The notes under the pieces were generated by a model. That model made no database searches. It saw only the letters and a list, made by a program, of their open reading frames with translations, and was not told the origin of the DNA. This document shows, one piece after another, positions 16,767 to 25,596 of a stretch of 33,604 nt of DNA. Within the stretch, counting starts at the first letter, position 1. The number at the start of each line of letters is the position of its first letter. This DNA comes from an uncultured Lachnospiraceae bacterium (GTDB lineage: Bacteria; Bacillota; Clostridia; Lachnospirales; Lachnospiraceae), in contig CALWRT010000116.1 of the NCBI GenBank assembly GCA_944384015.1, positions 1 through 33,604 of the forward strand, read 5' to 3'. A program made the translations under genes and the position numbers.

Positions 16767-17203
16767 TGTTAATGCCGAAGAGAGTAAAGCGCCGTAAACA
16801 ATTCCGCGGTTCCATGAAAGGTAAGGCACTCAGGGGCAATACCATTTCCAACGGAGAGTACGGAATCGTCGCTTTGGAGCCAGCATGGATCAAATCCAAT
16901 CAGATTGAAGCAGCCCGTATCGCCATGACGCGTTATATCAAACGTGGCGGTAAGGTTTGGATAAAGATTTTCCCGGATAAACCTGTAACCACGAAACCTG
17001 CAGAGACACGTATGGGTTCCGGTAAAGGAACACTTGAGTACTGGGTAGCAGTAGTTAAGCCAGGACGTGTTATGTTCGAGATTTCCGGCGTTCCTGAAGA
17101 AACAGCAAAGGAAGCACTACGTCTTGCGACCCATAAGCTTCCGGTTAAGTGCAAAGTTGTTTCTCGCGCAGAGTTAGAAGGCGGTGATAACAGTGAAAAT
17201 TAA
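16766..17203 (+). CDS. rplP: 50S ribosomal protein L16
   Basis: A 145-residue protein binding near the A site of the 50S. It begins [15 protein letters not shown], as in other Firmicutes (MLxPKRVKxR), so the ATG in the TAATG overlap is preferred over the Met two codons later. [22 protein letters not shown]-type sequence in the middle is the family hallmark. Its end overlaps rpmC by 11 bases. Confidence 0.98.
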   Translation: MLMPKRVKRRKQFRGSMKGKALRGNTISNGEYGIVALEPAWIKSNQIEAARIAMTRYIKRGGKVWIKIFPDKPVTTKPAETRMGSGKGTLEYWVAVVKPGRVMFEISGVPEETAKEALRLATHKLPVKCKVVSRAELEGGDNSEN

Positions 17204-17402
17204 TAAGTATGTAGAAGATTTAAGAAAGAAATCAGCTGCAGAATTAAATGAAGAATTAGTAGCTGCTAAGAAGGAGCTTTTCAATTTGAGATTCCAGAAC
17301 GCAACCAACCAGCTTGACAACACAAGCCGGATCAAAGAAGTGAGAAAGACGATTGCGAGAATCCAGACCGTCATCACTGAGAAGGCTAAGGTTGCGCAGT
17401 AA
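17193..17402 (+). CDS. rpmC: 50S ribosomal protein L29
   Basis: A 69-residue, mostly helical tunnel-exit protein. The start is taken as GTG at 17193, which gives the usual [18 protein letters not shown] start and places GAAGGCGGTG upstream. An earlier GTG at 17184 would add three residues. [20 protein letters not shown] is the family signature. Overlap with rplP and the GTG start suggest coupled translation. Confidence 0.95.
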   Translation: MKINKYVEDLRKKSAAELNEELVAAKKELFNLRFQNATNQLDNTSRIKEVRKTIARIQTVITEKAKVAQ

Positions 17403-17501
17403 GATACCCGAAGGGGAATAAAATCTTTCAGCTTACGCGCATGCCGGGACATGACATGCCCGGAGGCGTGGAAAGACTAAAAGAAAGGAGATTAAAGTAT
17501 C
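17403..17501 (+). other. 99-base spacer between rpmC and rpsQ with a hairpin
   Basis: No gene is seen. CCGGG and CCCGG around a ten-base loop (about 17443-17462) form a small GC-rich hairpin, with no T-run after it. It ends with the AAAGGAG site of rpsQ. Confidence 0.35.
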
Positions 17502-17756
17502 GTGGAAAGAAATCTGAGAAAGACACGTACCGGCAAAGTCGTTAGCAATAAAATGGATAAAACCATTGTTGTAGCTGTAGAAGACCATGTGAAGCACCCA
17601 CTTTACAATAAGATCGTTAAGAGAACCTACAAACTGAAGGCCCATGACGAGAAGAATGAGTGCAGCATCGGAGATACGGTAAAGGTTATGGAGACAAGGC
17701 CTCTGTCCAAGGATAAGAGATGGAGACTTGTGGAAATCGTAGAGAAAGTAAAATAA
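17502..17756 (+). CDS. rpsQ: 30S ribosomal protein S17
   Basis: An 84-residue OB-fold protein binding 16S rRNA helices 7 and 11. Signatures are [19 protein letters not shown] and [20 protein letters not shown]. The start is GTG at 17502, giving [11 protein letters not shown], with AAAGGAG at 17484-17490. There is no in-frame ATG before the conserved core except one well inside it, so the GTG is well supported. Confidence 0.96.
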   Translation: MERNLRKTRTGKVVSNKMDKTIVVAVEDHVKHPLYNKIVKRTYKLKAHDEKNECSIGDTVKVMETRPLSKDKRWRLVEIVEKVK

Positions 17757-17807
17757 TACAGAGCGTGTCAGCTTTGTGCATATCATTTGTGAAGGAGGCA
17801 AATCCGC

Positions 17808-18176
17808 ATGATTCAACAGGAAACAAGACTGAAGGTTGCTGATAACACCGGTGCGAAGGAGCTGCTGTGCATCCGTGTCATGGGCGGATCTACGAGAAGA
17901 TACGCAAATATCGGCGACATCATTGTTGCCAGCGTCAAAGATGCAACACCAGGCGGCGTTGTTAAAAAAGGCGATGTGGTAAAAGCAGTCGTTGTACGTA
18001 CGGTAAAAGGCGCACGTCGGAAAGACGGTTCTTATATTAAATTCGATGAAAATGCAGCGGTCATCATCAAAGATGACAAGACTCCCAGAGGAACCCGTAT
18101 CTTTGGGCCGGTAGCCAGAGAGCTTCGTGAGAAGCAGTTTATGAAGATTGTATCCCTGGCTCCGGAAGTATTATAA
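17808..18176 (+). CDS. rplN: 50S ribosomal protein L14
   Basis: A 122-residue intersubunit-bridge protein. It begins [20 protein letters not shown], the standard start, and contains [21 protein letters not shown], with the family signature. A GAAGGAGG site precedes it. The rplX ribosome binding site overlaps its stop codon. Confidence 0.98.
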   Translation: MIQQETRLKVADNTGAKELLCIRVMGGSTRRYANIGDIIVASVKDATPGGVVKKGDVVKAVVVRTVKGARRKDGSYIKFDENAAVIIKDDKTPRGTRIFGPVARELREKQFMKIVSLAPEVL

Positions 18177-18188
18177 GGAGGTGCCGAA

Positions 18189-18503
18189 ATGTCCGCTATG
18201 AAGATTAAGAAGGGCGACACCGTGAGGGTAATCGCCGGCAAAGATAAAGACAAAGAGGGCAAAGTTCTGGCCGTAAATGCGAAAAACAATACGGTGATCG
18301 TGGAAGGCATCAATATGGTGACAAAGCACACGAAACCAAGCGTGTCCAACCAGAACGGCGGAATTGTCCATCAGGAAAGCCCGATTGAGGCTTCTAATGT
18401 TATGTATGTCCACAACGGCAAGGTGACCAGAATCGGCTACAAAATCGACGGTGACAAGAAGGTTCGCATCGCAAAAACAACCGGTGAAGTTATCGACAAA
18501 TAA
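18189..18503 (+). CDS. rplX: 50S ribosomal protein L24
   Basis: A 104-residue assembly-initiator protein. The KOW motif is [20 protein letters not shown] (residues ~7-26). The start is ATG 18189 with TAAGGAGG overlapping the rplN stop. A second Met three codons on is a possible alternative start. Confidence 0.97.
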   Translation: MSAMKIKKGDTVRVIAGKDKDKEGKVLAVNAKNNTVIVEGINMVTKHTKPSVSNQNGGIVHQESPIEASNVMYVHNGKVTRIGYKIDGDKKVRIAKTTGEVIDK

Positions 18504-18526
18504 TTTGAGAGAGGAGGTCGCAGAAG

Positions 18527-19066
18527 TTGAGTAGATTAAAAGACACATATAAGAACGAAATCGTAGATGCTATGATGAAAAAGTTCGGATATAAAAACAT
18601 CATGGAAGTGCCGAAGCTTGACAAGATTGTAGTCAACATGGGCGTGGGTGAGGCAAAAGAGAATGCCAAGATCCTGGACTCCGCGATGAAAGATATGGAA
18701 ACCATCACAGGACAGAAAGCAGTACAGACGAAAGCAAAGAAATCCATCGCCAACTTCAAAATCAGAGAGGGAATGGCGATTGGATGTAAGGTTACGCTTC
18801 GCGGCGAGAAGATGTATGAGTTCGCTGACCGTCTGATTAACCTGGCTCTGCCCCGTGTGCGTGACTTCAGAGGGGTAAATCCCAATGCGTTTGACGGAAG
18901 AGGCAACTATGCGCTTGGAATTAAGGAGCAGTTGATTTTCCCGGAAATTGAGTACGATAAAGTTGACAAGGTAAGAGGTATGGACATCATCTTTGTTACG
19001 ACTGCCAAGACAGATGAAGAGGCTCGTGAGTTACTGAGGTTGTTCAACATGCCGTTTGCAAAATAA
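18527..19066 (+). CDS. rplE: 50S ribosomal protein L5
   Basis: A 179-residue protein that, with L18 and 5S rRNA, forms the central protuberance. It begins [20 protein letters not shown]. The start is TTG at 18527, with GAGGAGGT eight bases upstream; the next in-frame ATG would remove conserved residues. [17 protein letters not shown]-like and [17 protein letters not shown] segments are family signatures. Confidence 0.97.
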   Translation: MSRLKDTYKNEIVDAMMKKFGYKNIMEVPKLDKIVVNMGVGEAKENAKILDSAMKDMETITGQKAVQTKAKKSIANFKIREGMAIGCKVTLRGEKMYEFADRLINLALPRVRDFRGVNPNAFDGRGNYALGIKEQLIFPEIEYDKVDKVRGMDIIFVTTAKTDEEARELLRLFNMPFAK

Positions 19067-19080
19067 AAGGAGGAAGATTC

Positions 19081-19266
19081 ATGGCTAAAACAGCAATGAA
19101 ATTAAAACAGCAGCGTCCGGCAAAGTTCTCTACCAGAGAGTACACACGCTGCAGAATCTGTGGCCGTCCACATGCGTACCTGAGAAAATACGGAATCTGC
19201 AGAATCTGCTTCCGCGAATTAGCTTATAAGGGACAGATTCCGGGAGTTAAGAAAGCAAGTTGGTAA
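19081..19266 (+). CDS. rpsN: 30S ribosomal protein S14, zinc-binding type (S14Z)
   Basis: A 61-residue short form of S14. Two CxxC pairs (C24/C27 in RCRICGRPH and C40/C43 in GICRICFRE) bind zinc. The family sequence [14 protein letters not shown] and [11 protein letters not shown] at the C-terminus are present. An AAAAGGAGG site lies upstream. Confidence 0.98.
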   Translation: MAKTAMKLKQQRPAKFSTREYTRCRICGRPHAYLRKYGICRICFRELAYKGQIPGVKKASW

Positions 19267-19316
19267 TCGGCTTGCGTGCCCAGCAGATTTGAAAAAGAAA
19301 AGGAGGCAGAATAATC

Positions 19317-19718
19317 ATGATGACCAGTGATCCTATTGCAGATATGCTTACAAGAATCCGTAACGCGAATACTGCGAAACATGACACAGTAGATATTCCG
19401 GCATCCAAGATGAAAATTGCAATCGCCAATATCTTGGTAGACGAAGGATATATTAAGAAATATGACTTGGTAGAGGACGGGACAATCCGTACGATCCATG
19501 TAACTCTGAAATATGGAAAAGATAAGAACGAGAAAATCATCACAGGCCTGAAGAGAATTTCCAAGCCGGGTCTGCGCGTGTATGCCGGCAAAGAGGATCT
19601 CCCGAAGGTACTCGGCGGCCTTGGAATCGCAATCATTTCCACAAATCAGGGCGTAGTGACAGACAAGAAAGCCAGAGAGCTTGGCGTAGGCGGAGAAGTA
19701 CTCGCATTCGTGTGGTGA
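19317..19718 (+). CDS. rpsH: 30S ribosomal protein S8
   Basis: A 133-residue protein. S8 binds 16S helix 21 and in E. coli represses the spc operon by binding near rplE. It begins [18 protein letters not shown]; either of the two adjacent Mets may be the start. The C-terminal [20 protein letters not shown] is the family signature. An AAAAGGAGG site is upstream. Confidence 0.97.
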   Translation: MMTSDPIADMLTRIRNANTAKHDTVDIPASKMKIAIANILVDEGYIKKYDLVEDGTIRTIHVTLKYGKDKNEKIITGLKRISKPGLRVYAGKEDLPKVLGGLGIAIISTNQGVVTDKKARELGVGGEVLAFVW

Positions 19719-19721
19719 CAC

Positions 19722-19771
19722 CCCGCACTTGGCGAGTGGCGAGCCGAAGGCGAAGACAGAGCTTCGTGCGA
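19722..19771 (+). repeat. spacer repeat, copy 3 (CGAGCCGAAGGC core)
   Basis: Bases 19740-19762 are identical over 23 bases to 14352-14374. The flanks differ from copy 1 but can again pair (CGCAC before the core, GTGCG after it), so a stem is kept while its sequence changes. It lies in the 115-base gap between rpsH and rplF. Confidence 0.7.
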
Positions 19772-19833
19772 AAGTCAAAGTAATAACTGAAAACAGGGCG
19801 AGACCCTGAAAATTTAAGTAAGGAGGTACGGGC

Positions 19834-20376
19834 ATGTCACGTATAGGGAGAATGCCAATCGCTATCCCGGCAGGCGTTACTGTCGAGATTGCAGAAAATA
19901 ACAAAGTGACGGTAAAAGGACCCAAGGGAACCCTTGAGAGAGTTTTGCCGGAAGAAATGGAAATTAAGATCGAGGATGGTCATGTGATCGTTACAAGGCC
20001 CAACGATCTGAAGAAGATGAAATCTTTGCACGGGTTGACAAGAACCCTTATCCACAACATGGTAGTAGGCGTTGAGAAGGGCTATGAGAAAGTGCTGGAA
20101 GTAAACGGCGTCGGCTACAGGGCTGCGAAGTCCGGTAAGACATTAACCCTCAACTTAGGCTATTCTCATCCGGTAGAGATGATCGATCCGGAAGGCGTAG
20201 AGGCCGTAGTAGAAGGACAGAACAAGATCATTGTCAAGGGAATTGACAAGGAGAAGGTTGGACAATACGCTGCCGAGATCAGAGACAAGAGGAGACCGGA
20301 GCCTTATAAGGGCAAGGGTATCAAGTATGCGGATGAGGTTATCAGACGTAAAGTTGGCAAGACCGGTAAGAAATAA
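19834..20376 (+). CDS. rplF: 50S ribosomal protein L6
   Basis: A 180-residue protein near the GTPase-associated centre. It begins [15 protein letters not shown], and the C-terminal signature [19 protein letters not shown] is complete. A TAAGGAGG site precedes the ATG. rplR follows after 17 bases. Confidence 0.98.
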   Translation: MSRIGRMPIAIPAGVTVEIAENNKVTVKGPKGTLERVLPEEMEIKIEDGHVIVTRPNDLKKMKSLHGLTRTLIHNMVVGVEKGYEKVLEVNGVGYRAAKSGKTLTLNLGYSHPVEMIDPEGVEAVVEGQNKIIVKGIDKEKVGQYAAEIRDKRRPEPYKGKGIKYADEVIRRKVGKTGKK

Positions 20377-20393
20377 GTAAGGAGAGTGTGAAG

Positions 20394-20762
20394 ATGGTTA
20401 GTAAGGAATCAAGAGCGGAAGTCCGCGCAAATAAGCATAGAAGACTGCGTAACCGGTTCAGCGGAACAGCAGAAAGACCGCGTCTGGCTGTGTTCAGAAG
20501 CAATAATCATATGTATGCTCAGATCATCGACGATACAGTTGGAAATACTCTCGTTTCTGCGTCTACTGTCCAGAAAGATGTGAAGGCGGAACTGGAAAAG
20601 ACCAACAACGTGGATGCGGCGGCATACTTGGGAACAGTCATTGCCAAGAAGGCGCTGGAAAAAGGTATCACAACAGTAGTATTTGACAGAGGCGGCTTTA
20701 TATATCAGGGCAAGATTAAAGCACTGGCAGAGGCAGCCCGTGAAGCCGGGCTGAAATTCTAA
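20394..20762 (+). CDS. rplR: 50S ribosomal protein L18
   Basis: A 122-residue 5S rRNA-binding protein. [18 protein letters not shown] and [15 protein letters not shown] match the family. ATG at 20394 is preferred because AAGGAG at 20379 lies a normal distance away; the GTG at 20388 is too close to it. Confidence 0.97.
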   Translation: MVSKESRAEVRANKHRRLRNRFSGTAERPRLAVFRSNNHMYAQIIDDTVGNTLVSASTVQKDVKAELEKTNNVDAAAYLGTVIAKKALEKGITTVVFDRGGFIYQGKIKALAEAAREAGLKF

Positions 20763-20781
20763 GTGAAGGAGGAGAGAACAC

Positions 20782-21291
20782 ATGAGACATGAAATCATTG
20801 ATGCTAGCCAGTTAGAATTACAGGACAAAGTAGTGTCAATCAAGCGTGTAACAAAAGTTGTTAAAGGTGGTCGTAACTTCCGCTTCAGTGCTTTGGTTGT
20901 AGTTGGCGACGGCCAGGGACATGTAGGCGCCGGACTCGGGAAGGCTGCCGAGATCCCGGAAGCTATCCGCAAAGGAAAAGAGGATGCCGCCAAGAAGCTT
21001 GTAACAGTGGCAATGGATGAGAATAACAGTATCACCCATGACTTCATCGGCAAATTCGGCAGTGCCTCCGTGCTGCTGAAGAGGGCTCCGGAAGGTACCG
21101 GTATCATCGCCGGCGGTCCGGCCCGTGCTGTGATCGAGCTGGCAGGGATCAAGAACATCCGTACAAAATCCCTTGGCTCCAATAATAAGCAGAACGTAGT
21201 CCTCGCCACTATCGAAGGACTGCGTCAGCTCAAGACACCGGAAGAGGTTGCAAGGCTCCGCGGAAAATCAGTAGAAGAGCTTTTAGGCTAA
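20782..21291 (+). CDS. rpsE: 30S ribosomal protein S5
   Basis: A 169-residue protein of the mRNA entry and decoding region. The double-stranded-RNA-binding segment is [20 protein letters not shown], followed by [37 protein letters not shown] is the second signature. The loop associated elsewhere with spectinomycin resistance (VKGGR) looks wild-type. A GAAGGAGGAG site precedes it. Confidence 0.98.
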   Translation: MRHEIIDASQLELQDKVVSIKRVTKVVKGGRNFRFSALVVVGDGQGHVGAGLGKAAEIPEAIRKGKEDAAKKLVTVAMDENNSITHDFIGKFGSASVLLKRAPEGTGIIAGGPARAVIELAGIKNIRTKSLGSNNKQNVVLATIEGLRQLKTPEEVARLRGKSVEELLG

Positions 21292-21307
21292 GGAGGATGA
21301 GCGTAAA

Positions 21308-21490
21308 ATGGCAGATAAGTTAAGAATCACGTTAGTGAAGTCTCCCATTGGGGCGATTCCGAAGCAGAAGGCGACGGTGGCCGCACTGGGACTTAGGAAA
21401 ATGAACGCAACCGTTGAATTGCCCAACAATGATGCCACGAAAGGCATGATTCAGAGGGTAAGGCATCTGGTAAAAGTGGAAGAGATTTGA
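21308..21490 (+). CDS. rpmD: 50S ribosomal protein L30
   Basis: A 60-residue bacterial-type L30: LRITLVKSPIGAIPKQKATV, then LGLRKMNATVELPNNDATKGMI split by the usual turn. A TAAGGAGG site overlaps the rpsE stop region. Confidence 0.96.
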   Translation: MADKLRITLVKSPIGAIPKQKATVAALGLRKMNATVELPNNDATKGMIQRVRHLVKVEEI

Positions 21491-21539
21491 GAAATAGAAT
21501 TCAGATAGTTATTCGTAATTCAGATAAGGAGGTGTCACA

Positions 21540-21983
21540 ATGGATTTATCTACATTGAGGCCAGCAGAAGGCTCCAAGCACAGTGATAATTTCAGAAGAG
21601 GACGTGGACACGGTTCAGGAAATGGCAAGACAGCCGGCAAGGGCCATAAGGGACAGAAAGCTCGTTCCGGCGGCGGCAAGAGACCAGGATTTGAAGGCGG
21701 CCAGATGCCATTATACAGACGTATTCCTAAGAGAGGATTCACAAACAGGAATACCCTGGAAATTGTCGGAATCAATGTGAGCGTACTTGAGAGATTTGAC
21801 AATGACGCTGTCGTATCAGTAGATACACTGATCGAGGCGGGCATTGTGAAAAATCCAAGGGATGGCGTTAAAATTCTTGGAAATGGAGAATTAACCAAAA
21901 AGCTTACAGTTCAGGCAAATGCTTTCAGCGCGGGAGCAGTTGCGAAGATTGAAGCCGCAGGTGGAAAAGCTGAGGTGATCTAA
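21540..21983 (+). CDS. rplO: 50S ribosomal protein L15
   Basis: A 147-residue protein with the basic Gly-rich N-terminal extension [20 protein letters not shown] that threads into 23S rRNA, and the C-terminal domain signature around [28 protein letters not shown] site is upstream. The stop overlaps the secY start (TAATG). Confidence 0.98.
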   Translation: MDLSTLRPAEGSKHSDNFRRGRGHGSGNGKTAGKGHKGQKARSGGGKRPGFEGGQMPLYRRIPKRGFTNRNTLEIVGINVSVLERFDNDAVVSVDTLIEAGIVKNPRDGVKILGNGELTKKLTVQANAFSAGAVAKIEAAGGKAEVI

Positions 21984-23302
21984 TGCTTAAGACACTCCAG
22001 AATGCATTGAAGATTAAAGAAATCCGCCAAAAGCTGTTCTTTACTTTCTTGATGCTGATTGTAATCCGTATAGGAAGCCAGATTCCTTTGCCGGGGGTTA
22101 ACAGGGCGTATTTTGAGGCATGGTTTTCGAGCCAGACCAGTGACGTGTTCAGCTTTTTTGACGCGTTTACTGGGGGCTCTTTCACCCAGATGTCAATATT
22201 CGCGCTGAACATCAGTCCCTATATCACAGCGTCCATCATTGTCCAGCTTCTCACAATTGCAATTCCGAAATTGGAGGAGATGCATAAAGATGAGGACGGC
22301 AGGAAGAAGATCAATCAGATCACAAGATATGCAACGGTAGGCCTGGCCCTTATAGAAGGCGCGGCTATGACCATTGGATTCGGCGGAAGAGGACTTCTGG
22401 AAGAGTATAATTTTGTCAACAGCGTGGTTGTCATTGCGGCGTTCATCGCAGGTTCCACATTTCTTATGTGGATCGGCGAACGCATTACAGAGAGAGGAAT
22501 TGGAAATGGGATTTCCATTGTCCTCCTGATTAATATTTTATCTACGATACCAAGTGATTTCAGCAATCTGTTCCAGCAGTTTGTATTTGGCAAGAGTGTG
22601 CCGATGGGCGTGCTGGCGGCTGCCGTCATTATCGTGGTAGTGCTCGCTGTCATTGTCCTGGTCGTTTTCCTGCAGGGCGGGGTACGCAAAATTCCAGTGC
22701 AGTATTCCAAGAAAGTACAGGGACGTAAGATGGTGGGGGGACAGGCATCTCATATTCCGCTGCGAGTCAACACAGCAGGTGTCATACCGGTTATTTTCGC
22801 ATCTTCACTGATGCAGACGCCGGGCATTATCGCAAGCTTCATTGGGACTGACGGAGGAGACGGAATCGGCGGGCATATATTAAGAATGCTTAGCTCCAGC
22901 AACTGGTTTGTAATCAGTGAGCCGCTGTACAGCATTGGACTATTGATTTATATTGCGCTTGTTATTTTCTTTGCATATTTTTATACTTCTATCACATTCA
23001 ATCCGATTGAAGTAACAGATAATATAAAGAAGCAGGGCGGGTTCATACCGGGCATCAGACCTGGCAAGCCAACGACGGACTACTTGACAGGCATTTTGAA
23101 TTATATTATCTTTATCGGTGCTGCCGGACTTGTAATTGTGGCGATTATTCCGTTTATTTTCCAGGGTCTGTTTAATGCCAGCGTCTCCTTCGGGGGAACT
23201 TCCGTTATCATTATTGTCGGGGTTATCCTGGAGACACTCAAGCAGATTGAATCAAGCGTGCCGGAATATTATTACACAAGCAAAAAATCGATTTTTGGCT
23301 AA
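21983..23302 (+). CDS. secY: preprotein translocase subunit SecY
   Basis: A 439-residue core channel of the Sec translocon with ten membrane spans. Signatures are RIGSQIPLPGVN near the first span, the plug and second-span region FALNISPYITASIIVQLL, the cytosolic loop VQYSKKVQGRKMVGGQASHI, and the C5 loop GFIPGIRPGKPTTDYL. It starts on the TAATG overlap with rplO, so its synthesis is tied to the ribosomal operon. Confidence 0.98.
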   Translation: MLKTLQNALKIKEIRQKLFFTFLMLIVIRIGSQIPLPGVNRAYFEAWFSSQTSDVFSFFDAFTGGSFTQMSIFALNISPYITASIIVQLLTIAIPKLEEMHKDEDGRKKINQITRYATVGLALIEGAAMTIGFGGRGLLEEYNFVNSVVVIAAFIAGSTFLMWIGERITERGIGNGISIVLLINILSTIPSDFSNLFQQFVFGKSVPMGVLAAAVIIVVVLAVIVLVVFLQGGVRKIPVQYSKKVQGRKMVGGQASHIPLRVNTAGVIPVIFASSLMQTPGIIASFIGTDGGDGIGGHILRMLSSSNWFVISEPLYSIGLLIYIALVIFFAYFYTSITFNPIEVTDNIKKQGGFIPGIRPGKPTTDYLTGILNYIIFIGAAGLVIVAIIPFIFQGLFNASVSFGGTSVIIIVGVILETLKQIESSVPEYYYTSKKSIFG

Positions 23303-23312
23303 ATGATGCAGG

Positions 23313-23338
23313 CAGGGAAGGCAGAAGAGCCTTCCCTG
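23313..23338 (+). other. perfect hairpin just after secY
   Basis: The arms CAGGGAAGGC (23313-23322) and GCCTTCCCTG (23329-23338) enclose a 6-base loop. The right arm is followed by TAAAAATG, not T's, so it is not a normal intrinsic terminator. It may protect or process the mRNA between secY and adk. Confidence 0.6.
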
Positions 23339-23391
23339 TAAAAATGTGCAGGAAAGGTATTCCGAAAAGGAAAAATATCATGTATAATCAT

Positions 23392-23505
23392 AGTGGAAAG
23401 TTACTATTCACAGTCTTGATTCAGAATGAACAACACACGCTTACGTGCAAGCGCCACGCGTTGGTTGTTCATTCTGAATCGGCTGTGAATAGTAACCAGT
23501 GGAAA
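23392..23505. mobile_element. MITE-like long palindrome flanked by 8-base direct repeats
   Basis: The outer arms are 14 bases (23400-23413 with 23483-23496), perfectly complementary. The inner arms are 17 bases (23418-23434 with 23464-23480), also perfect, separated from the outer ones by a 4-by-2 internal mismatch. The ~29-base tip can form a further small hairpin (CGCTT/AAGCG). The sequence AGTGGAAA lies directly before the left arm (23392-23399) and again one base after the right arm (23498-23505), as expected for a target-site duplication. No transposase is encoded. The hairpin would form in the 5' region of the adk mRNA. Confidence 0.7.
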
Positions 23506-23537
23506 AAACGATATGATTTATTGGGAGGATATTGTAA

Positions 23538-24182
23538 ATGAAAATTATCATGTTAGGAGCGCCGGGAGCAGGCAAAGGGACACAGGCCAAGATGATCTCT
23601 GATAAGTATGGGATTCCCCACATCTCCACAGGGGATATCTTCCGGGCCAACATCAAGAATGGCACGGAGCTGGGCAAGAAGGCTAAGACGTACATGGATC
23701 AGGGACTTCTCGTTCCTGATGAGCTGGTTGTAGACTTGGTTGTAGACCGGGTGGCTCAGGACGACTGTGAGAAGGGCTATGTGCTGGATGGATTTCCCCG
23801 GACAATTCCGCAGGCAGAGGCGCTGGATGCTGCTCTTGCGAAGCTGGGATCGAAGGTGGACTATGCAGTCAACGTAGAGGTGCCTGACGAGAACATTATT
23901 ACCCGTATGTCCGGGAGACGCGCCTGTGTGTCTTGCGGAGCGACCTATCACATTGTGCATATACCGACGAAGGTGGAAGGCATCTGCGACAGATGCGGAG
24001 CTAAGTTAATTCTGCGGGATGATGATAAGCCGGAGACTGTGAAGAAACGCCTCGCGGTATATCACGAGCAGACCCAGCCTCTTATTGATTATTATACAAA
24101 GCAGAATGTCCTTGTAGAAGTTGACGGGACAAAGGACATGGAAGAAGTATTCGCGGCAATCTGCAATATATTGGGAGAATAA
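23538..24182 (+). CDS. adk: adenylate kinase, zinc-LID type
   Basis: A 214-residue enzyme: ATP + AMP to 2 ADP. The Walker A loop is GAPGAGKGT (residues 7-15), the AMP-binding region includes ISTGDIFR, and DGFPRT (84-89) is the signature. The LID has four cysteines, C130/C133 and C150/C153, as in zinc-binding Gram-positive enzymes. Linkage to secY and map is the usual arrangement. The ATG follows a GGGAGGA site, just downstream of the palindromic element. Confidence 0.98.
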   Translation: MKIIMLGAPGAGKGTQAKMISDKYGIPHISTGDIFRANIKNGTELGKKAKTYMDQGLLVPDELVVDLVVDRVAQDDCEKGYVLDGFPRTIPQAEALDAALAKLGSKVDYAVNVEVPDENIITRMSGRRACVSCGATYHIVHIPTKVEGICDRCGAKLILRDDDKPETVKKRLAVYHEQTQPLIDYYTKQNVLVEVDGTKDMEEVFAAICNILGE

Positions 24183-24188
24183 TAAGAC

Positions 24189-24956
24189 ATGTCTGTATCG
24201 ATCAAATCAAGCCGGGAAATTGAACTGATGAGAGAGGCCGGAAGGCTTCTGGAAATTACTCACAAAGAAATGGAAAAGGCGTTAAAGCCCGGAATGTCCA
24301 CTTGGGAAATCAACAAGATCGGAGAGGACGTAATCCGAAGCTTTGGATGCATCCCTTCTTTTCTGAACTATAACGGATATCCGGCGTCAATCTGTGTATC
24401 GGTCAATGAGGAAGTGGTCCATGGGATTCCCTCCAGGGAACATATCATGAAAGAGGGCGACATGGTAAGCCTGGATGCGGGATTGATTTACAAGGGATAT
24501 CATTCCGACGCGGCCAGAACCCATATTGTCGGAGGCGAGGGAAGCGAAGCGGCGAAGAAGCTGATCGAAGTGACAAGGCAGAGCTTCTTTGAAGGATTAA
24601 AATATGCCAGAGCCGGGAATCATCTCTATGAGATATCTGCGGCGATAGGGGCTTATGCGGAGAGCTTCGGATATGGAGTGGTGAGAGACTTAGTAGGCCA
24701 TGGAATCGGCACCCGTCTCCACGAAGATCCGCAGATTCCCAACTATGCCCAGAGAAGAAGGGGATTACGGCTGGCCGCCGGGATGACGCTGGCAATCGAG
24801 CCCATGATCAACGCGGGAACATGGAGGGTGCGGTGGCTGGACGACGATTGGACCGTAGTGACGGAGGATGGCTCCTTGTCGGCTCATTATGAGAATACCG
24901 TTCTGATCACTGACGGAGAGCCGGAGATACTTACCCTTACGGCCGGGGATATTTGA
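24189..24956 (+). CDS. map: methionine aminopeptidase, type I
   Basis: A 255-residue enzyme that removes the N-terminal Met from new proteins. The metal ligands are all present: D96, D107, H171, E204 and E235, with catalytic H78 in VVHGIPS. It is the short form, without the N-terminal zinc-finger extension. It lies six bases after the adk stop, with only a weak GGGAG site, so coupling to adk is likely. Confidence 0.98.
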   Translation: MSVSIKSSREIELMREAGRLLEITHKEMEKALKPGMSTWEINKIGEDVIRSFGCIPSFLNYNGYPASICVSVNEEVVHGIPSREHIMKEGDMVSLDAGLIYKGYHSDAARTHIVGGEGSEAAKKLIEVTRQSFFEGLKYARAGNHLYEISAAIGAYAESFGYGVVRDLVGHGIGTRLHEDPQIPNYAQRRRGLRLAAGMTLAIEPMINAGTWRVRWLDDDWTVVTEDGSLSAHYENTVLITDGEPEILTLTAGDI

Positions 24957-24968
24957 CGGAGGCATTGT

Positions 24969-25244
24969 ATGGAGCTTGAAGTAGGAATGCTGGTCGAGTC
25001 CAGGGCCGGTCATGACAAAGGCAGTCTGTATGTAGTAATGGAGATGGAAGGTCCGTATCTGTTCTTATGTGACGGAAGGCTGCGTACAGTCGGACGGCCG
25101 AAGAAAAAGAAGAAGATGCATGTGGCGAAGAAAGCCGGGGTTCCGGAGAAACTTCTGAGTAAGCAAGTGGAAGGGCAACCGTGGACAGACGAGGATATAA
25201 AAAGAGTAATTAAAATATGGAGGTCAGAACATGTCGAAGGCTGA
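24969..25244 (+). CDS. KOW-domain RNA-binding protein (L14e-like)
   Basis: A 91-residue protein. The first ~40 residues, [20 protein letters not shown] and beyond, form a KOW/SH3-like RNA-binding motif resembling eukaryotic-type L14e/L27e. It is followed by a lysine-rich segment ([13 protein letters not shown]) and a charged helical tail. Genes like this occur between map and infA in Clostridia; the exact function is not established and a ribosome- or RNA-linked role is inferred. It overlaps infA by 14 bases, which suggests coupled expression. Confidence 0.85.
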   Translation: MELEVGMLVESRAGHDKGSLYVVMEMEGPYLFLCDGRLRTVGRPKKKKKMHVAKKAGVPEKLLSKQVEGQPWTDEDIKRVIKIWRSEHVEG

Positions 25245-25449
25245 TGTAATCGAAATTGAGGGTACTGTAGTGGAAAAGCTGCCGAACGCGATGTTCCAGG
25301 TTGAACTGGAGAACGGCCATAAAGTATTGGCACATATCAGCGGCAAGCTTCGGATGAACTTTATCCGTATTCTTCCAGGAGATAAAGTAACGATAGAACT
25401 CTCCCCCTACGATCTCTCCAAAGGCAGAATTATTTGGCGAGACAAGTGA
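25231..25449 (+). CDS. infA: translation initiation factor IF-1
   Basis: A 72-residue OB-fold protein that binds the 30S A site during initiation. The sequence [20 protein letters not shown] and [20 protein letters not shown] match the family closely. The ATG at 25231 lies inside the end of the KOW gene and is preceded by GGAGG. It is the last plus-strand gene before the interruption of the ribosomal cluster. Confidence 0.98.
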   Translation: MSKADVIEIEGTVVEKLPNAMFQVELENGHKVLAHISGKLRMNFIRILPGDKVTIELSPYDLSKGRIIWRDK

Positions 25450-25553
25450 GGCGGGGCAGACAACGGTCCGCAGACCAATTCGCATTCGTGCGGTGCGGCT
25501 CGCCGTACCCTGTATGGAGAGGTATGCAATTATCAGATTGTTAAGAAAAAATT

Positions 25554-25587
25554 AGCGTCCTGTGGATGTTGATATCTGCAGGACGCT
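25554..25587. terminator. bidirectional intrinsic terminator
   Basis: Perfect 9-base arms, AGCGTCCTG (25554-25562) and CAGGACGCT (25579-25587). On the minus strand the stem is followed by TAATTTTTTC, a strong U-tract that would end transcripts of the inverted gene. On the plus strand it is followed by GATTTTGCTTT, a weaker U-tract that could end the infA transcript. Confidence 0.75.
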
Positions 25588-25596
25588 GATTTTGCT

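Noticed and set aside
23313-23338. Intrinsic terminator after secY
   Set aside because: The stem is perfect but is followed by TAAAAATG on the plus strand and has no U-tract on the minus strand, so it is listed only as a hairpin.
23344-23541. A 65-codon frame between secY and adk
   Set aside because: It reads straight through the long palindrome, so its protein is a by-product of the repeat, and it has no clear ribosome binding site.
25449-25510. Terminator directly after infA (GGTGCGG/CCGTACC stem, 25492-25509)
   Set aside because: The stem has one G-U pair and no T-run follows it. The hairpin at 25554-25587 is the better terminator.
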